This document shows positions 33,890 to 43,007 of a stretch of 64,000 bases of DNA, piece after piece; the stretch's first letter is position 1; every line of letters starts with the position of its first letter. Made by a program: the position numbers and the translations under genes. Source of the stretch: CAVXNB01 sp963763085 (lineage in GTDB: Bacteria > Actinomycetota > Acidimicrobiia > Acidimicrobiales > Bog-793); NCBI GenBank assembly GCA_963763085.1, contig CAVXNB010000004.1:1426001-1490000 (forward strand), written 5' to 3'. The notes beneath the pieces are model-generated. The model was not told where the DNA came from. It saw only the letters and a program-made list of their open reading frames with translations, and did not search any database.

Positions 33890-35521
33890 GTGGAGGACAC
33901 CGCAGCCACGCGCAAGGGATGGCTGGCGCTGGTGGCCTTGGCCACAGCCCAGTTCGTCATGGTCCTCGACCAGTCGGTGATGAATGTCTCGATCAGCTCC
34001 CTGGTCAAGGACTTCCACACCACGGTGACCACGATCCAGGCCGTCATCACGCTCTACTGCCTGGTGATGGCCATGCTCATCCTCACCGGGGCCAAGATCG
34101 GCGACATCATCGGTCGTCGCCGGGCGTTCGTTATCGGGCTGATCATTTATGCATGTGGATCGGCGGTCACCGCGGTGTCGCAGTCGGTGGCCGTCCTCGC
34201 CCTCGGATGGTCGGTCCTCGAGGGGATCGGGGCCGCGCTCGTGCTTCCCGCCCTTGCCGCCCTGATCGCCGGCAACTTCGAGGGCACTCGCCGCAAGGTC
34301 GCCTACGCGATCATCGGAGGGGTCGCCGGGGCCGGGATCGCCATCGGTCCCATCCTCGGCGGATGGGCGACCACGAACGTCACGTGGAGGATCGTCTTCG
34401 TGGGCGAAGTCATATTCGTCGCGTTCATCTTGATCATGACCCCGAAGGTCGCAGATGCCGCGCGCCCGGGTCCCGCCCCGAAGCTTGACTTCGTCGGCTC
34501 GGTGCTCTCGGCCGCAGGCCTCGGTGCCTTCGTCTTCGGCGTCCTCGAGTCGAGCACTTGGGGGTGGCTCAAGCCCAAGAACTCGCCGATCACGATCTTC
34601 GGTTTCTCGCTGACCATCTTCGTCATCGCTGCCGGGGGCGTGCTCATCTGGGGGTTCGTGACGTGGCAGCGGCACCGCGAGGCCATCGAGCGCGACCCGC
34701 TCGTACACCTCTCGCTCGCTCGGGTCCCGCCCGTCCGGTCCGGGCTGATCGGGCTATTCACCCAGAACCTGACCCTGATGGGCGTCTTCTTCGTCATCCC
34801 GCTCTATCTCCAGTTGGTCCTCGGGTTGAGCGCACTGGAGACCGGCATCAAAATGCTGCCCATCTCGATCACGATGTTCCTCACCTCGGCGATCGGCTCA
34901 CGGCTGTCAAGCCGCTTTCCGGTGCGATCGATCGTCCGGAGCGGCCTCGTGGTGACGATCGCCGGCGTGCTCATCCTGCTCTCGACGATCAAGCCCACGC
35001 TCTCGGACGCCGGCTTCGCCATCGGCATGGGCGTGCTTGGCGTCGGGATGGGATTGATGGTCTCCCAGCTTGGCAACGTCGTTCAGTCCTCTGTTGAGGA
35101 GTCCGGTCGCAGCGAGGCCGGCGGGCTCCAGTACACCGGGCAGCAGCTCGGCTCCTCGCTGGGGGTGGCGCTCATCGGTGCGATCGTGCTCATGGGGCTG
35201 ACGAGCACGTTCGTCTCCAACGTGCAGCGCGACCCGCGCATCAGCGCCGACGTGGCAGCCCAGGTCGGCGTGGCGGCGGGCTCCAACACCAACTTCGTCT
35301 CGTCCTCACAAATCGAGACAGCGGCCAAGGAGGCGGGCCTCGACGACGCTTCGACGGCGGCACTGGTGGACGACTACGAGCAGGCACAGCTCCGCTCGCT
35401 CAAGGCCGGACTCCTGGCCAGCGCTCTGCTTGCCCTGATCTCCCTTGGGTTCACGAGGGAGCTCCCCCACGAACGACCTACACCCAAGAAGGAGGCGGAG
35501 TCCGAACTCGCTTCGACGTGA
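33890..35521 (+). CDS. MFS transporter, DHA2 family (EmrB/QacA-like drug:proton antiporter)
   Basis: The protein has 543 residues, with 14 predicted helices. Motif C for the DHA2 group is VMVLDQSVMNVSISSLVKDF in helix 1; motif A is GAKIGDIIGRRRAFVIGLII after helix 2; the antiporter motif is AGAGIAIGPILGGWATTNVT in helix 5, followed by WRIVFVGEVIF. The large loop near residues 430-490 is outside. It should export hydrophobic or cationic toxic compounds in exchange for protons. No TetR or MarR regulator adjoins it. GTG 33890 is chosen on the family start. Confidence 0.93.
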   Translation: MEDTAATRKGWLALVALATAQFVMVLDQSVMNVSISSLVKDFHTTVTTIQAVITLYCLVMAMLILTGAKIGDIIGRRRAFVIGLIIYACGSAVTAVSQSVAVLALGWSVLEGIGAALVLPALAALIAGNFEGTRRKVAYAIIGGVAGAGIAIGPILGGWATTNVTWRIVFVGEVIFVAFILIMTPKVADAARPGPAPKLDFVGSVLSAAGLGAFVFGVLESSTWGWLKPKNSPITIFGFSLTIFVIAAGGVLIWGFVTWQRHREAIERDPLVHLSLARVPPVRSGLIGLFTQNLTLMGVFFVIPLYLQLVLGLSALETGIKMLPISITMFLTSAIGSRLSSRFPVRSIVRSGLVVTIAGVLILLSTIKPTLSDAGFAIGMGVLGVGMGLMVSQLGNVVQSSVEESGRSEAGGLQYTGQQLGSSLGVALIGAIVLMGLTSTFVSNVQRDPRISADVAAQVGVAAGSNTNFVSSSQIETAAKEAGLDDASTAALVDDYEQAQLRSLKAGLLASALLALISLGFTRELPHERPTPKKEAESELAST

Positions 35522-35576
35522 CCCGCCAGACCTTGGCGCTGCGGGATCTAGCGATTCACCTAGAACTGATTAGAAC

Positions 35577-36996
35577 CTACTCTCCGGCGTCGCCGGAGAC
35601 GGTGCTCAGTTGCGGCGTGCCTCGACGCTGCCCGCCAACGAAGATCTCACGGAGACGCACCCGGCCCCCGGTTTGCAGCACGGCACGGCCATAGATGCGG
35701 GCGGCGAAGACCGCCATGGCAGCCGTGCCGGCGAGGGTGATCAGGACCGAGGCGACGAATTGCCACCAAGCTACGAGGTTGAGCGCGACGAGCACAGGCA
35801 TGCAGAACGGGGCCGTCAGCGGCACGTAGGCCAGAATCTTGAAGAAGAGCCCGGCGTTGCCAGAGGACGCCGCCGTGAGCGAGTAGATGTAGCCGATCAG
35901 GATCGGGATGCTCAGCGGGATGGCCAAGGTCTGCACCTGGTCCTGGCGCTCGGCTGTGGATCCGGCGGCGGCGTACAACCAGCAATAAAAGGCGTATCCG
36001 AGAACTAGCCAGAGCAGCTCGCACAGCAGCACGAGCGGGGCGGTCCCCTTCAGAAGGTCAGATCCGGCCGCCGTGCCGACGACGAGGGCGAACCCGACGA
36101 TGAGAGCCGCCTGACCGAGGGCGACGAGCCCGATGCCGAGCACCTTGCCGCCGAGAAGCTGGATCGGTCGCACGGTGGCCAGAAGCACCTCGACGACGCG
36201 GCTCGACTTCTCTTGCATAACGCCGATCAGGATCCACGTGCAGTACTGCGTCAGCATGAAGAACAAGAGCACGAGGCCGATGATCGACGTCGTCTTGGCG
36301 ACGCTGGTCGAGCCCCGCTTCATAGTTCGAACTGGCACCGGCGGAGCGCTGGTAATTCTGGCGGCCTGAGCCGGGGTGAGCCGGTCGGAGTGGTAGGCAC
36401 TTAGCAGGCCGAGATAGGCGGCGAGGCTTTGCACCAAGGCCGGATCGGCGGGCGAGCTCGCCAACGCCGCCGGCTCGTACAGGAGTACCTCATGCCCGTC
36501 GATGATGGCCATGTCGAGCGTTCCCTTCCTGAGTGCAGCCTTCGTGGCTGCTAGTGACGACTCAGGCGAGAATGTGACCTTGTCCTTGGTCGGTGCGATG
36601 GCTGCCGCGACGACCTGTTTCTCTTCGGGTGAGAGACCCCCCAGTACGCCGACCGTCTGGCGGGTCGGTCCACCTGCCGCTGCTGCTGCTGGTGAGCTTC
36701 GGGAGAATGATGGCCACAGCCACGATGATGAGGATGATGAGCGTGCCGACCCGAAAGATGCGCCCTCGGAGGCGCTCTCTGATCTCGCGCATGGCAATCT
36801 CGCCGACAACCCCGAGGCGGCTTGCCCACGCTGGCTTCCAACGGCCTAAGTAACCGGCTCCGCCAGGATTGGTTCCGGCTGGCGACGATCCCGCGGCCGA
36901 AGCCGTCGCGGCTCGACTGCGCCGCCTTCTCACGTACATGGCGATTCGTACGGCAGCCAGCGCCCACGCGGCAATGGCGATGTACAAGAACTTCAT
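35577..36996 (-). CDS. ABC-2 type permease (NatB-like), frameshifted
   Basis: The gene starts at ATG 36996, which overlaps the stop of the ATPase gene by two bases (ATGA). The first frame gives a short N-terminal helix, then MREIRERLRGRIFRVGTLII and VAVAIILPKLTSSSSG, the usual start of NatB. The main frame (35577-36809) takes over with PTRQTVGVLGGLSPEEKQ and carries six C-terminal helices, including TTSIIGLVLLFFMLTQYCTW and VMQEKSSRVVEVLLATVRPI, the family signature. One extra base in or near the (AGC)n run at 36672-36692 separates them. Joined, it is about 472 residues. It would act with the ATPase to extrude sodium or other ions. Confidence 0.85.
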
Positions 36997-37889
36997 GCCA
37001 GCGCCTCCCGGAACACCTCTGACAGGCGGCGGCGCTCGAAGGAGAACTCCGTCACCCTTCCGGCACGCATGGCAGCCCGAAGGACGTCGTCGCTGTCGAT
37101 GGAGTCGGCCAGCACCAATCTCGCGGCGCTCCCGTCGATCTCCGAAACTGTGACGCCGGGGATCGAGCGGGCCCAGCTCGCCGTCCTGTCCCCCTCGACA
37201 CGAACAACGAGCCGCTGCGTACCGCTCGTCTCCAACTCGTCCACCGTTCCTGACGCTACGAGGCGTCCGTGGTCGATGATGGTCACCTGCTCGCACAGGT
37301 CTTCGACCTGATCGAGCTGATGGCTGCTGAAGAGCACGCAGCACCCGGCACGCGCCTGGTCGAGGAGCACCTTGCCGATGGCATCGATGCCAGTGGGGTC
37401 GAGTCCAGACAAAGGCTCGTCAAGGACGAGCAGTTCCGGCTGATGCACAAGAGCCGCCGCCAGCTGAACCCTTTGCTGATTGCCGTGCGACAAGGTCTCG
37501 ACCTTTGAGTCACGCCGGTCGGATAGATCGAGGCGATCAAGCCAGGTGTTGGTGGCGGCAGCTGCATCTGCCGCGTTCAGTCCGTGCAGCCGACCGAGGT
37601 ACTCAATCTGTTCGCCGACGCGCATCGCAGGGTACAAGCCTCGCTCTTCTGGCATGTAGCCGAAACGGCGACGTTCCGCCTGACCGATCGCGGCACCGTT
37701 CCAGCGCACGCTCCCGGCGTCGAGCTCGGTCAGGCCGAAGATGGCCCGCATCGTCGTCGTCTTGCCCGCACCGTTAGGCCCGAGAAATCCGACCACAACG
37801 CCCGCAGGCACCTGAAAAGAGAGATCGTCGAGCGCCACGACGTCGCCGTAGGTGCGACGCAGTCCGTTCAGCTCCAGCAATCCGGCCAC
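36993..37889 (-). CDS. ABC transporter ATP-binding protein (NatA-like)
   Basis: The protein has 298 residues from GTG 37889 (LLELNGLRRTYGDVVALDDL); a longer open frame upstream is not conserved. Walker A is GPNGAGKTTTMRAI, the Q-loop includes RRFGYMPEERGLYPAM, which is the NatA/EcsA-type PEERGLYP signature, the ABC signature is LSHGNQQRVQLAAAL (unusual HGNQ variant, as in NatA), Walker B is LLVLDEPLSGLDP and the H-loop is LFSSHQ. A C-terminal extension of about 80 residues is typical. It pairs with the downstream permease by an ATGA overlap. Confidence 0.94.
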   Translation of the reverse strand: MAGLLELNGLRRTYGDVVALDDLSFQVPAGVVVGFLGPNGAGKTTTMRAIFGLTELDAGSVRWNGAAIGQAERRRFGYMPEERGLYPAMRVGEQIEYLGRLHGLNAADAAAATNTWLDRLDLSDRRDSKVETLSHGNQQRVQLAAALVHQPELLVLDEPLSGLDPTGIDAIGKVLLDQARAGCCVLFSSHQLDQVEDLCEQVTIIDHGRLVASGTVDELETSGTQRLVVRVEGDRTASWARSIPGVTVSEIDGSAARLVLADSIDSDDVLRAAMRAGRVTEFSFERRRLSEVFREALA

Positions 37890-37955
37890 CTCAGAGCACC
37901 CTAGCTCGCCGGTGCCGGACTGGAACCGCCAGGCCTGGCCGACCAACATTGGACT

Positions 37956-38516
37956 GTGAGCGACCAACCCGCACGATGGACCCAGGCAACCATCTACCCC
38001 GACATGTGGGTTGACCCGAACGACGACCCCCGCAACAGCGAAGGAGTCAGTCCGGATGGCGAGCTTGCGACGCTGCAGGACTACCTGACGCACTACCGGA
38101 TGACTATTCGCATGAAGTGCGAGGGCCTCGATGCGCAGCTACTCGCCCGTCGGTCGGTCCCACCGTCGACGATGTCGCTGCTTGGCCTGCTTCGGCACCT
38201 CGCAGAGGCGGAGCGGGCATGGCGCAACTGGATCAGCGAGGGTGATCCATTGCCCAAACTGTACGGCGAGCGTGACGCGGACTTCGACGGCGCCGTCGCC
38301 GAGCAGGCCGAGGTCGACGCTGCGTACTCCGCTCTGGCTCGCGAGCAGGCCGCGACCGATGCCGCGCTGGCCGAGCACCCGGATCTGAGTGAGCGTCTGG
38401 GAACGGACGGGATCGCAGTTCGGGAGCTGATGGTGCACAGGATCGAGGAGTATGCCCGTCATTGCGGGCACGCCGACCTGTTGCGCGAGTGCATCGACGG
38501 AAGGGTGGGTCAGTGA
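37956..38516 (+). CDS. DinB/DUF664 family protein (mycothiol-transferase-like)
   Basis: The protein has 186 residues and starts at GTG 37956. It is a four-helix bundle: TLQDYLTHYRMTIRMKCEGL, SLLGLLRHLAEAERAWRNWI, then the third and fourth helices ending VRELMVHRIEEYARHCGHAD LLRECIDG. The three histidines of the family metal site are visible in LLRHLAEAE, MVHRIEEYARH and the following CGHADLLRE. These proteins are metal-dependent thiol transferases in mycothiol-using Actinobacteria, or of unknown role. The end overlaps the cupin gene by GTGA. Divergent from the NatAB pair. Confidence 0.9.
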   Translation: MSDQPARWTQATIYPDMWVDPNDDPRNSEGVSPDGELATLQDYLTHYRMTIRMKCEGLDAQLLARRSVPPSTMSLLGLLRHLAEAERAWRNWISEGDPLPKLYGERDADFDGAVAEQAEVDAAYSALAREQAATDAALAEHPDLSERLGTDGIAVRELMVHRIEEYARHCGHADLLRECIDGRVGQ

Positions 38517-38953
38517 AGCCGACCATCCTCGGGCCGGACGAGGGAGTCCGGTACCAGGCCCGCGGAAGTGAGATGGTCTTCAAAGCCCTCGCGTCAACCG
38601 GGAGCGGTCGATTCTCGCTGATGGAGCGCTCACTGCCTGCTGGCGGACGAATGCCGCCGCCCCATCGGCACATTGATTGCGACGAGGCGTACTTCGTCCT
38701 CGATGGCGACGTCTCTTTCATCCTCGAAGGCGAGACGAATGTCGGGTCCGCCGGCACTTGGGTACTGGTGCCAGGCGGGGTCGGGCACACGTTCGGCAAC
38801 CGATCCGACTCAACGGCGAAGCTCCTCGTTCTTCACAGCCCGCCGCTCGACGGCTACTTCGCCGACCTTCATGAACTGTGGCACCGAGCATCGCCGCCGA
38901 GCACTGAGGAGGAGCTCGACCTCATGCGTCGCCACGGCATGGATCCCGCTTAG
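38513..38953 (+). CDS. Cupin domain protein
   Basis: The protein has 146 residues from GTG 38513, coupled to the DinB gene by a GTGA overlap. Cupin motif 1 is PPPHRHIDCDEAYFVLDGDV (metal ligands His-x-His and Glu); motif 2 is GTWVLVPGGVGHTFGNRSDS (His). The rest is PPLDGYFADLHELWH at the C-terminus, like many actinobacterial single-cupin proteins. It is a small beta-barrel with an intact metal site; the reaction is unknown. Co-translated with the DinB-like gene, perhaps a thiol-linked detoxification pair; this is inference. Confidence 0.9.
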   Translation: MKPTILGPDEGVRYQARGSEMVFKALASTGSGRFSLMERSLPAGGRMPPPHRHIDCDEAYFVLDGDVSFILEGETNVGSAGTWVLVPGGVGHTFGNRSDSTAKLLVLHSPPLDGYFADLHELWHRASPPSTEEELDLMRRHGMDPA

Positions 38954-38997
38954 GCCGGCAGTCGGGGCGGAACCGCTCCTTCCCGCGGCACCCAAGG

Positions 38998-39025
38998 TTG
39001 ACATATGCCGAGATCGGAATATGAT
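38998..39025 (+). promoter_or_regulatory. Strong housekeeping promoter of the ArsR operon
   Basis: TTGACA (38998-39003) and TATGAT (39020-39025) are separated by 16 bases, close to the vegetative sigma consensus. The predicted transcription start falls at the GTG at 39033, so translation is probably leaderless. The ArsR product would be expected to bind here. Confidence 0.75.
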
Positions 39026-39032
39026 AGCGCTC

Positions 39033-39374
39033 GTGGCACGCGCTTCCACGACATCCGATGTCTTCAACGCCATTGCGGATTCGCACCGGCGCGAAGTCCT
39101 GGACGCGCTGATCGAAGGCGAGAAGGCGGTCGGGGCGATCGTCAACGACCTCTCGATGTCCCAGCCTCAGGTGTCAAAGCACCTCCGCGTGCTAAGTGAG
39201 GTGGGACTCGTCAGGTGCCGGGCGCAGGGACGCCGCCGGCTGTACCGGCTGGAACCGGCGCACTTGGAGCCGTTTCGCGATTGGCTCGCCAAGTACGAGC
39301 GGGCTTTGAACGAGAGGCTGGATCGGATGGATGTCTACCTCAAAGAGCTTCAACGACAAGGAGACCTTCAGTGA
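39033..39374 (+). CDS. ArsR-family transcriptional regulator
   Basis: The protein has 113 residues from GTG 39033. That start is chosen because it lies 8 bases after the TATGAT -10 box with no ribosome site, consistent with a leaderless mRNA; ATG 39021 overlaps the promoter. The winged helix has FNAIADSHRREVLDALIEGE, AVGAIVNDLSMSQPQVSKHL and RVLSEVGLVRCRAQGRRRLY. There are no metal-binding cysteines, so it is a non-metal ArsR of the type paired with AHSA1/SRPBCC proteins. The SRPBCC gene overlaps its stop by four bases. It probably represses the operon. Confidence 0.92.
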   Translation: MARASTTSDVFNAIADSHRREVLDALIEGEKAVGAIVNDLSMSQPQVSKHLRVLSEVGLVRCRAQGRRRLYRLEPAHLEPFRDWLAKYERALNERLDRMDVYLKELQRQGDLQ

Positions 39375-39865
39375 CACCAAAACGGCACGGGTCCGCAGTC
39401 ATCGAATACCCGAGCGAGCTCGAGATCGTCACGACTCGAGAGTTCGACGCACCGATCGAGCTTGTCTTCGACGTGCTGACGAAGCCGGAGCACGTCCGCC
39501 ACTGGTTCGCCCCTTTCGAGGACAAGGTGACGGTCTGCTCGATCGACCTGCGCGTCGGGGGGGACTATCACATGGTCTTCGTGACACCGGACGGGAAGGA
39601 GTGCTCGTTCCGTGGAACCTACCTGGAGGTCGAGCCGCCGACACGGATCGCCCAGACTTGGCTGTTCGAAGGCTGGCCCGACGCGCACGCCGTCGAGACG
39701 GACACTTTGAAAGAGACAGACGGAGTGACCAAGCTGACGGTGTCGATGGCGTTCCGCGACAAGGCCGGCCGTGATCACATGACCAAGCACGACGGCCAGG
39801 AGTCCACCTTCGACAAGCTGGAGGATTACCTGATGTCACTGCTCGATAAAGAGGAAACGGCTTGA
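39371..39865 (+). CDS. SRPBCC/AHSA1-family protein
   Basis: The protein has 164 residues from GTG 39371, behind AAGGAGACC and overlapping the ArsR stop. The helix-grip fold is evident: IVTTREFDAPIELVFDVLTK PE, RHWFAPFED, the strands GGDYHMVFVTPDGKECSFRG, EVEPPTRIAQTWLFEGW and the C-terminal helix FDKLEDYLMSLLDKEE. AHSA1-like proteins with an ArsR regulator are a common bacterial pair; they bind hydrophobic ligands but the ligand is unknown. It is the middle gene of a three-gene coupled operon. Confidence 0.92.
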   Translation: MTPKRHGSAVIEYPSELEIVTTREFDAPIELVFDVLTKPEHVRHWFAPFEDKVTVCSIDLRVGGDYHMVFVTPDGKECSFRGTYLEVEPPTRIAQTWLFEGWPDAHAVETDTLKETDGVTKLTVSMAFRDKAGRDHMTKHDGQESTFDKLEDYLMSLLDKEETA

Positions 39866-40590
39866 AACTTCTGCTGACGTCATCTGGCATCGCGAACACG
39901 AGCATCCACGACGCGCTTCTCGGTCTACTCGGCAAGCCGATCGAGGAGTCCAGCGCCCTCGTCATTCCGACCGCGATATACCCCTTTCCCGGCGGTGCTG
40001 GCCACGCATGGCAGGCGATCTGTGGGAGGAGCAAGAGTCCCTTCGCCGGATTGGGTTGGAAGTCCTTGGGAGTGCTGGAGCTCTCCGTACTGCCGAGCAT
40101 CGACGAAGAATGTTGGGTCCCGACGCTCCGGGAGACCGACGCCCTGCTGGTCTGGGGCGGCGATCCAGTGTTCTTGTCGTACTGGATGCGGCGGTCCGGG
40201 TTTGCAGGCGTCTTGCCGTCGCTGCCTAAAGAGACGGTCTACCTCGGGGTGAGCGCCGGGAGCATCGCCGCAGCGTCCACGTTTGCCGAGACCTACAGTG
40301 AACCGCGTCGCGGCAGCGGTGAAGCGCTCTCGACGGAGGAAATCGTGTTCGATACGCCCGATGGCGAGCTCCGCAGGATCCTGGTCAAGGCTGAAGGAGT
40401 CGGGCTGGTTGACTTTGCGATTATCCCGCACGTGGACAACGCGGATCACGAAGATATGGCGATGGCAGAACAATGGGCCGCGAGGATCCCGTTGCCGACC
40501 TACGCGATCGACGACGAGACCGCCATCAAGGTGACCGACGGCAACGTCGAAGTCGTCTCCGAGGGGCACTGGAAGCTTTTTAACCGCTAG
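39862..40590 (+). CDS. Peptidase S51 family (dipeptidase E-like) protein
   Basis: The protein has 242 residues from TTG 39862, which overlaps the previous stop by four bases; the next ATG would remove conserved residues MKLLLTSSGIANTSI. The nucleophile elbow is GVSAGSIAAAS (Ser in GxSAG). The flanking strands TDALLVWGGDPVFLSYWM and VDFAIIPHVDNADHEDM (with the catalytic His) fit the class-I glutamine-amidotransferase-like fold of S51. It could be an Asp-dipeptidase or cyanophycinase relative. Third gene of the ArsR operon. Confidence 0.9.
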   Translation: MKLLLTSSGIANTSIHDALLGLLGKPIEESSALVIPTAIYPFPGGAGHAWQAICGRSKSPFAGLGWKSLGVLELSVLPSIDEECWVPTLRETDALLVWGGDPVFLSYWMRRSGFAGVLPSLPKETVYLGVSAGSIAAASTFAETYSEPRRGSGEALSTEEIVFDTPDGELRRILVKAEGVGLVDFAIIPHVDNADHEDMAMAEQWAARIPLPTYAIDDETAIKVTDGNVEVVSEGHWKLFNR

Positions 40591-40690
40591 TACCGAGAGG
40601 CGCAGAGATTCGTTCGTCTGACCTTGTGTTCTCGATGCAAGAATTTGATTGTCGTGGGATGCTTGCGGCTGAAAAGCAAAGGAGACGGAC

Positions 40691-41080
40691 ATGATCGGTG
40701 AGAAGACGGAGCACTTCCAGGGCAAGGCCAAGGACCCAGCGGCGGTGCAGTCCCACATAGAGGAGTACCTGAAGACCGATGGCTTCACGGTCCAGACTTC
40801 GTCACCGAGCGAGCAGGGTGTGGTGATCCAGGCCAAGAAAGGTGGTTTCCTGCGCGGTGTGGTCGACGCGGACCGTGCGCTGACGATCACGATCACGGGG
40901 ACCGCCGACGACTTCACGGTCCACGTCGGAATCGGGAAATGGCTCCAGGATCTCGGGGTGGTCGCGATCGAGACGTTGTTGATCTCAGCCTTGTTTCTCC
41001 CAATCGACGTGGTTGAGAGTGCCTGGAACATCGAAATCGAGGACAAACTCCTGAAGGACCTGAGGGAATTCGTCGGCTAG
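40691..41080 (+). CDS. Conserved hypothetical protein
   Basis: The protein has 129 residues from ATG 40691, behind AAAGGAGACGG. The first 85 residues form a small alpha/beta domain (VQSHIEEYLKTDGFTVQTSS, VVIQAKKGGFLRGVVDADRA, LTITITGTADDFTVHVG). A hydrophobic segment follows (about 92-108, VVAIETLLISALFLPIDVV). The C-terminus is a short acidic-basic helix. The layout resembles small actinobacterial proteins of the unknown-function class sometimes found with zinc-ribbon proteins. No function can be given. Confidence 0.7.
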   Translation: MIGEKTEHFQGKAKDPAAVQSHIEEYLKTDGFTVQTSSPSEQGVVIQAKKGGFLRGVVDADRALTITITGTADDFTVHVGIGKWLQDLGVVAIETLLISALFLPIDVVESAWNIEIEDKLLKDLREFVG

Positions 41081-41109
41081 AGCGCGATCCAGGGCGAGGG
41101 GAGCGGGCT

Positions 41110-41568
41110 CTATTCGGCGCCGTCGGTATTGATGATCAGCAGGCTGCACGGAGCGTGGTGAGAGACCTTGTTCGGAATGCTCCCGAGCACGAAACGGGTC
41201 ATCCCGGTCATGCCCCGGTTCCCGAGCACCAGCAGGTCGGCGTTGACCGCCTCGGCGACGTTGATGAGCGCCTCGGCCGGGTCGCCGCTGGGATTGTGCA
41301 TCTCGGCGGTCACGCCCTCCCGGTCGGCGTCGGCGAGCAGCTGCTTCTTGACGTCTTCGGCTGCGCCGCGCATGGTCTCGATGCCGATCTGCGCTCCCGC
41401 GGTGTCGGAGAACCCGACCCCGACTGCCGGGTGGACCACCTGGACCGCGTGCAGCTTTGCGCCGCTGAACTTTGCGAGGGCGAGGGCGTGGCGAACTGCG
41501 ATACCCGCCCGGTCCGAACCATCTGTTCCGACGACGATCGTCTGGTAGAGCGGGTCAGGCGTCGACAC
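41110..41568 (-). CDS. Universal stress protein, UspA family
   Basis: The protein has 152 residues, one complete Usp domain. YQTIVVGTDGSDRAGIAVRH at the start gives the adenine-binding Asp. The ATP-binding signature G-2x-G-9x-G-S/T is complete in GNRGMTGMTRFVLGSIPNKV, and the ending HHAPCSLLII is typical. It is therefore an ATP-binding type Usp, of the kind induced under hypoxia and stress. It is monocistronic, convergent with the preceding gene. Confidence 0.95.
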   Translation of the reverse strand: MSTPDPLYQTIVVGTDGSDRAGIAVRHALALAKFSGAKLHAVQVVHPAVGVGFSDTAGAQIGIETMRGAAEDVKKQLLADADREGVTAEMHNPSGDPAEALINVAEAVNADLLVLGNRGMTGMTRFVLGSIPNKVSHHAPCSLLIINTDGAE

Positions 41569-41768
41569 TCACACCCCTTCCGGGAAGGCCAAGGACTGTC
41601 CCGAAAGCTAGCCCTACCGTCCGTCGCCTGCAACGGCCTGCCGCCGAACGGCGGTTCACACGGCGACGACGTCCACAAGCCCACGGAGATTCTGGAAGTC
41701 CTCGGGGTTGGGTGATGACTCGAGCCATACCAGGGGTGTAGCACAGTCTGCGACGCAGGAATCGCGGG

Positions 41769-42794
41769 TCAGGTCCCTCCGCCAGCGACGCGGTCGATGA
41801 GCGCGACAGTTTGGGGCGTGGCTTGGCCGATCTTGTCGACTTCGCGGTTGGTTTGCGGCTGCTTGCCCGGCACGTGGCTGATGCGGAGCACCCGGTCGCA
41901 CCCGCCGAGCTCTACAACGGTGTTGAACTGACCTCCTGTTGGCATGATGACGGCGAACCGTGGATGCTGAGAAGCGCATCCTGCAGTCCGTCGGCCCGAG
42001 CGGAGTCCCTGCAGGAGAGTCACCTCGGCCTGACCACTGAACCGGCCCCAGCCCACGAAGGCTCCAACCGGGACGTCAGCTCCGGGGACGATCCGCCCGT
42101 CCGGATGGTTGATGGCCGACTTGGTGTCTCGATAGACACAGACCGTGACACGCGCCAGGTGCGCGTTCGTTGATGGTCCGTCTGACGACGGTTCGAGCGA
42201 GAGGGCATAAAGGTCGAACAGGTCCTTGAAGGCGCTGGGACAACCACTCGCAAGTTCCGCTGGGGTCTCGACCTGGTGGAGCAGCTGGTGATGGACGACA
42301 ACCCAAGGCAATGCGGCCAGGGCGGCGAACACCGCCTCCAGTGGCTGCTGGCACTCGTCAAGTGGGACCCTCGGGCGTATGGTTCGTCCGTTGCCCGCAA
42401 CGAGCGCGAGCAGAGGTCCAGAGATGAAGTCGGCTGGGCAGGCGACGCCGTCCGCTGGCGGCTGCTGGTCCGGGCGGCGTAGCGCGGACGAGAGCGAATT
42501 GAGCTTGTCGGACGCTTTGAGCTCGTCCTCGACCGACCATTGGCCACGCCCAGCGACGGTGACGATCGCTTCTTGACACTCGTAGGCGGCGACAGCGTCG
42601 AAGTTGGCTGGAAGCCGCTGGGTTCGCAGGCGCAACAAGCCCGCAGGGCAGAACCCGGGGCGATGCACGGTCGCAGCTCCCCCGGGGGAGCCTCCCGTCT
42701 GCTTCGGAGCGCCTGCGGTCGACGAACACGCAGAGATCAGCGTTATCGCCGCCAGCATCACCATCAGCCCCGACGGGCGCCGACGAATTGCCAT
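41769..42794 (-). CDS. Lipoprotein, cysteine-rich, unknown function
   Basis: The protein has 341 residues from ATG 42794 (MAIRRRPSGLMVMLAA); the 67-residue upstream extension is not supported. The lipobox is TLISAC with Cys24 lipidated. The outer part contains paired cysteines throughout (GFCPAG, YECQEA, VACPAD, DECQQP, SGCPSA, VCVYRD, AGCASQ, GGCDRV) and a helical centre LEAVFAALAALPWVVVHHQL. No enzyme motif is visible. It is a secreted, disulfide-stabilised protein of unknown role, divergent from the amino-acid ABC operon. Confidence 0.8.
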   Translation of the reverse strand: MAIRRRPSGLMVMLAAITLISACSSTAGAPKQTGGSPGGAATVHRPGFCPAGLLRLRTQRLPANFDAVAAYECQEAIVTVAGRGQWSVEDELKASDKLNSLSSALRRPDQQPPADGVACPADFISGPLLALVAGNGRTIRPRVPLDECQQPLEAVFAALAALPWVVVHHQLLHQVETPAELASGCPSAFKDLFDLYALSLEPSSDGPSTNAHLARVTVCVYRDTKSAINHPDGRIVPGADVPVGAFVGWGRFSGQAEVTLLQGLRSGRRTAGCASQHPRFAVIMPTGGQFNTVVELGGCDRVLRISHVPGKQPQTNREVDKIGQATPQTVALIDRVAGGGT

Positions 42795-43007
42795 TACGCG
42801 AGTTGTAGCACCGTAGGCGGACAACAGTGGACCGGCTGCTGGGTTATCCAGCTCTTGCGCTGTTATGGGTGACGAGCATGCTGCCGTACGCGCTGGTCCT
42901 CGTGCCGGAGGGAGAAGTCCCCGGCCCGACCGCGCGTGGCAGTATTCACGACCACGGACACAAGTCCATCGTCGGCAAACCGGAATTAGGAACAAGGGGG
43001 TAACCAG

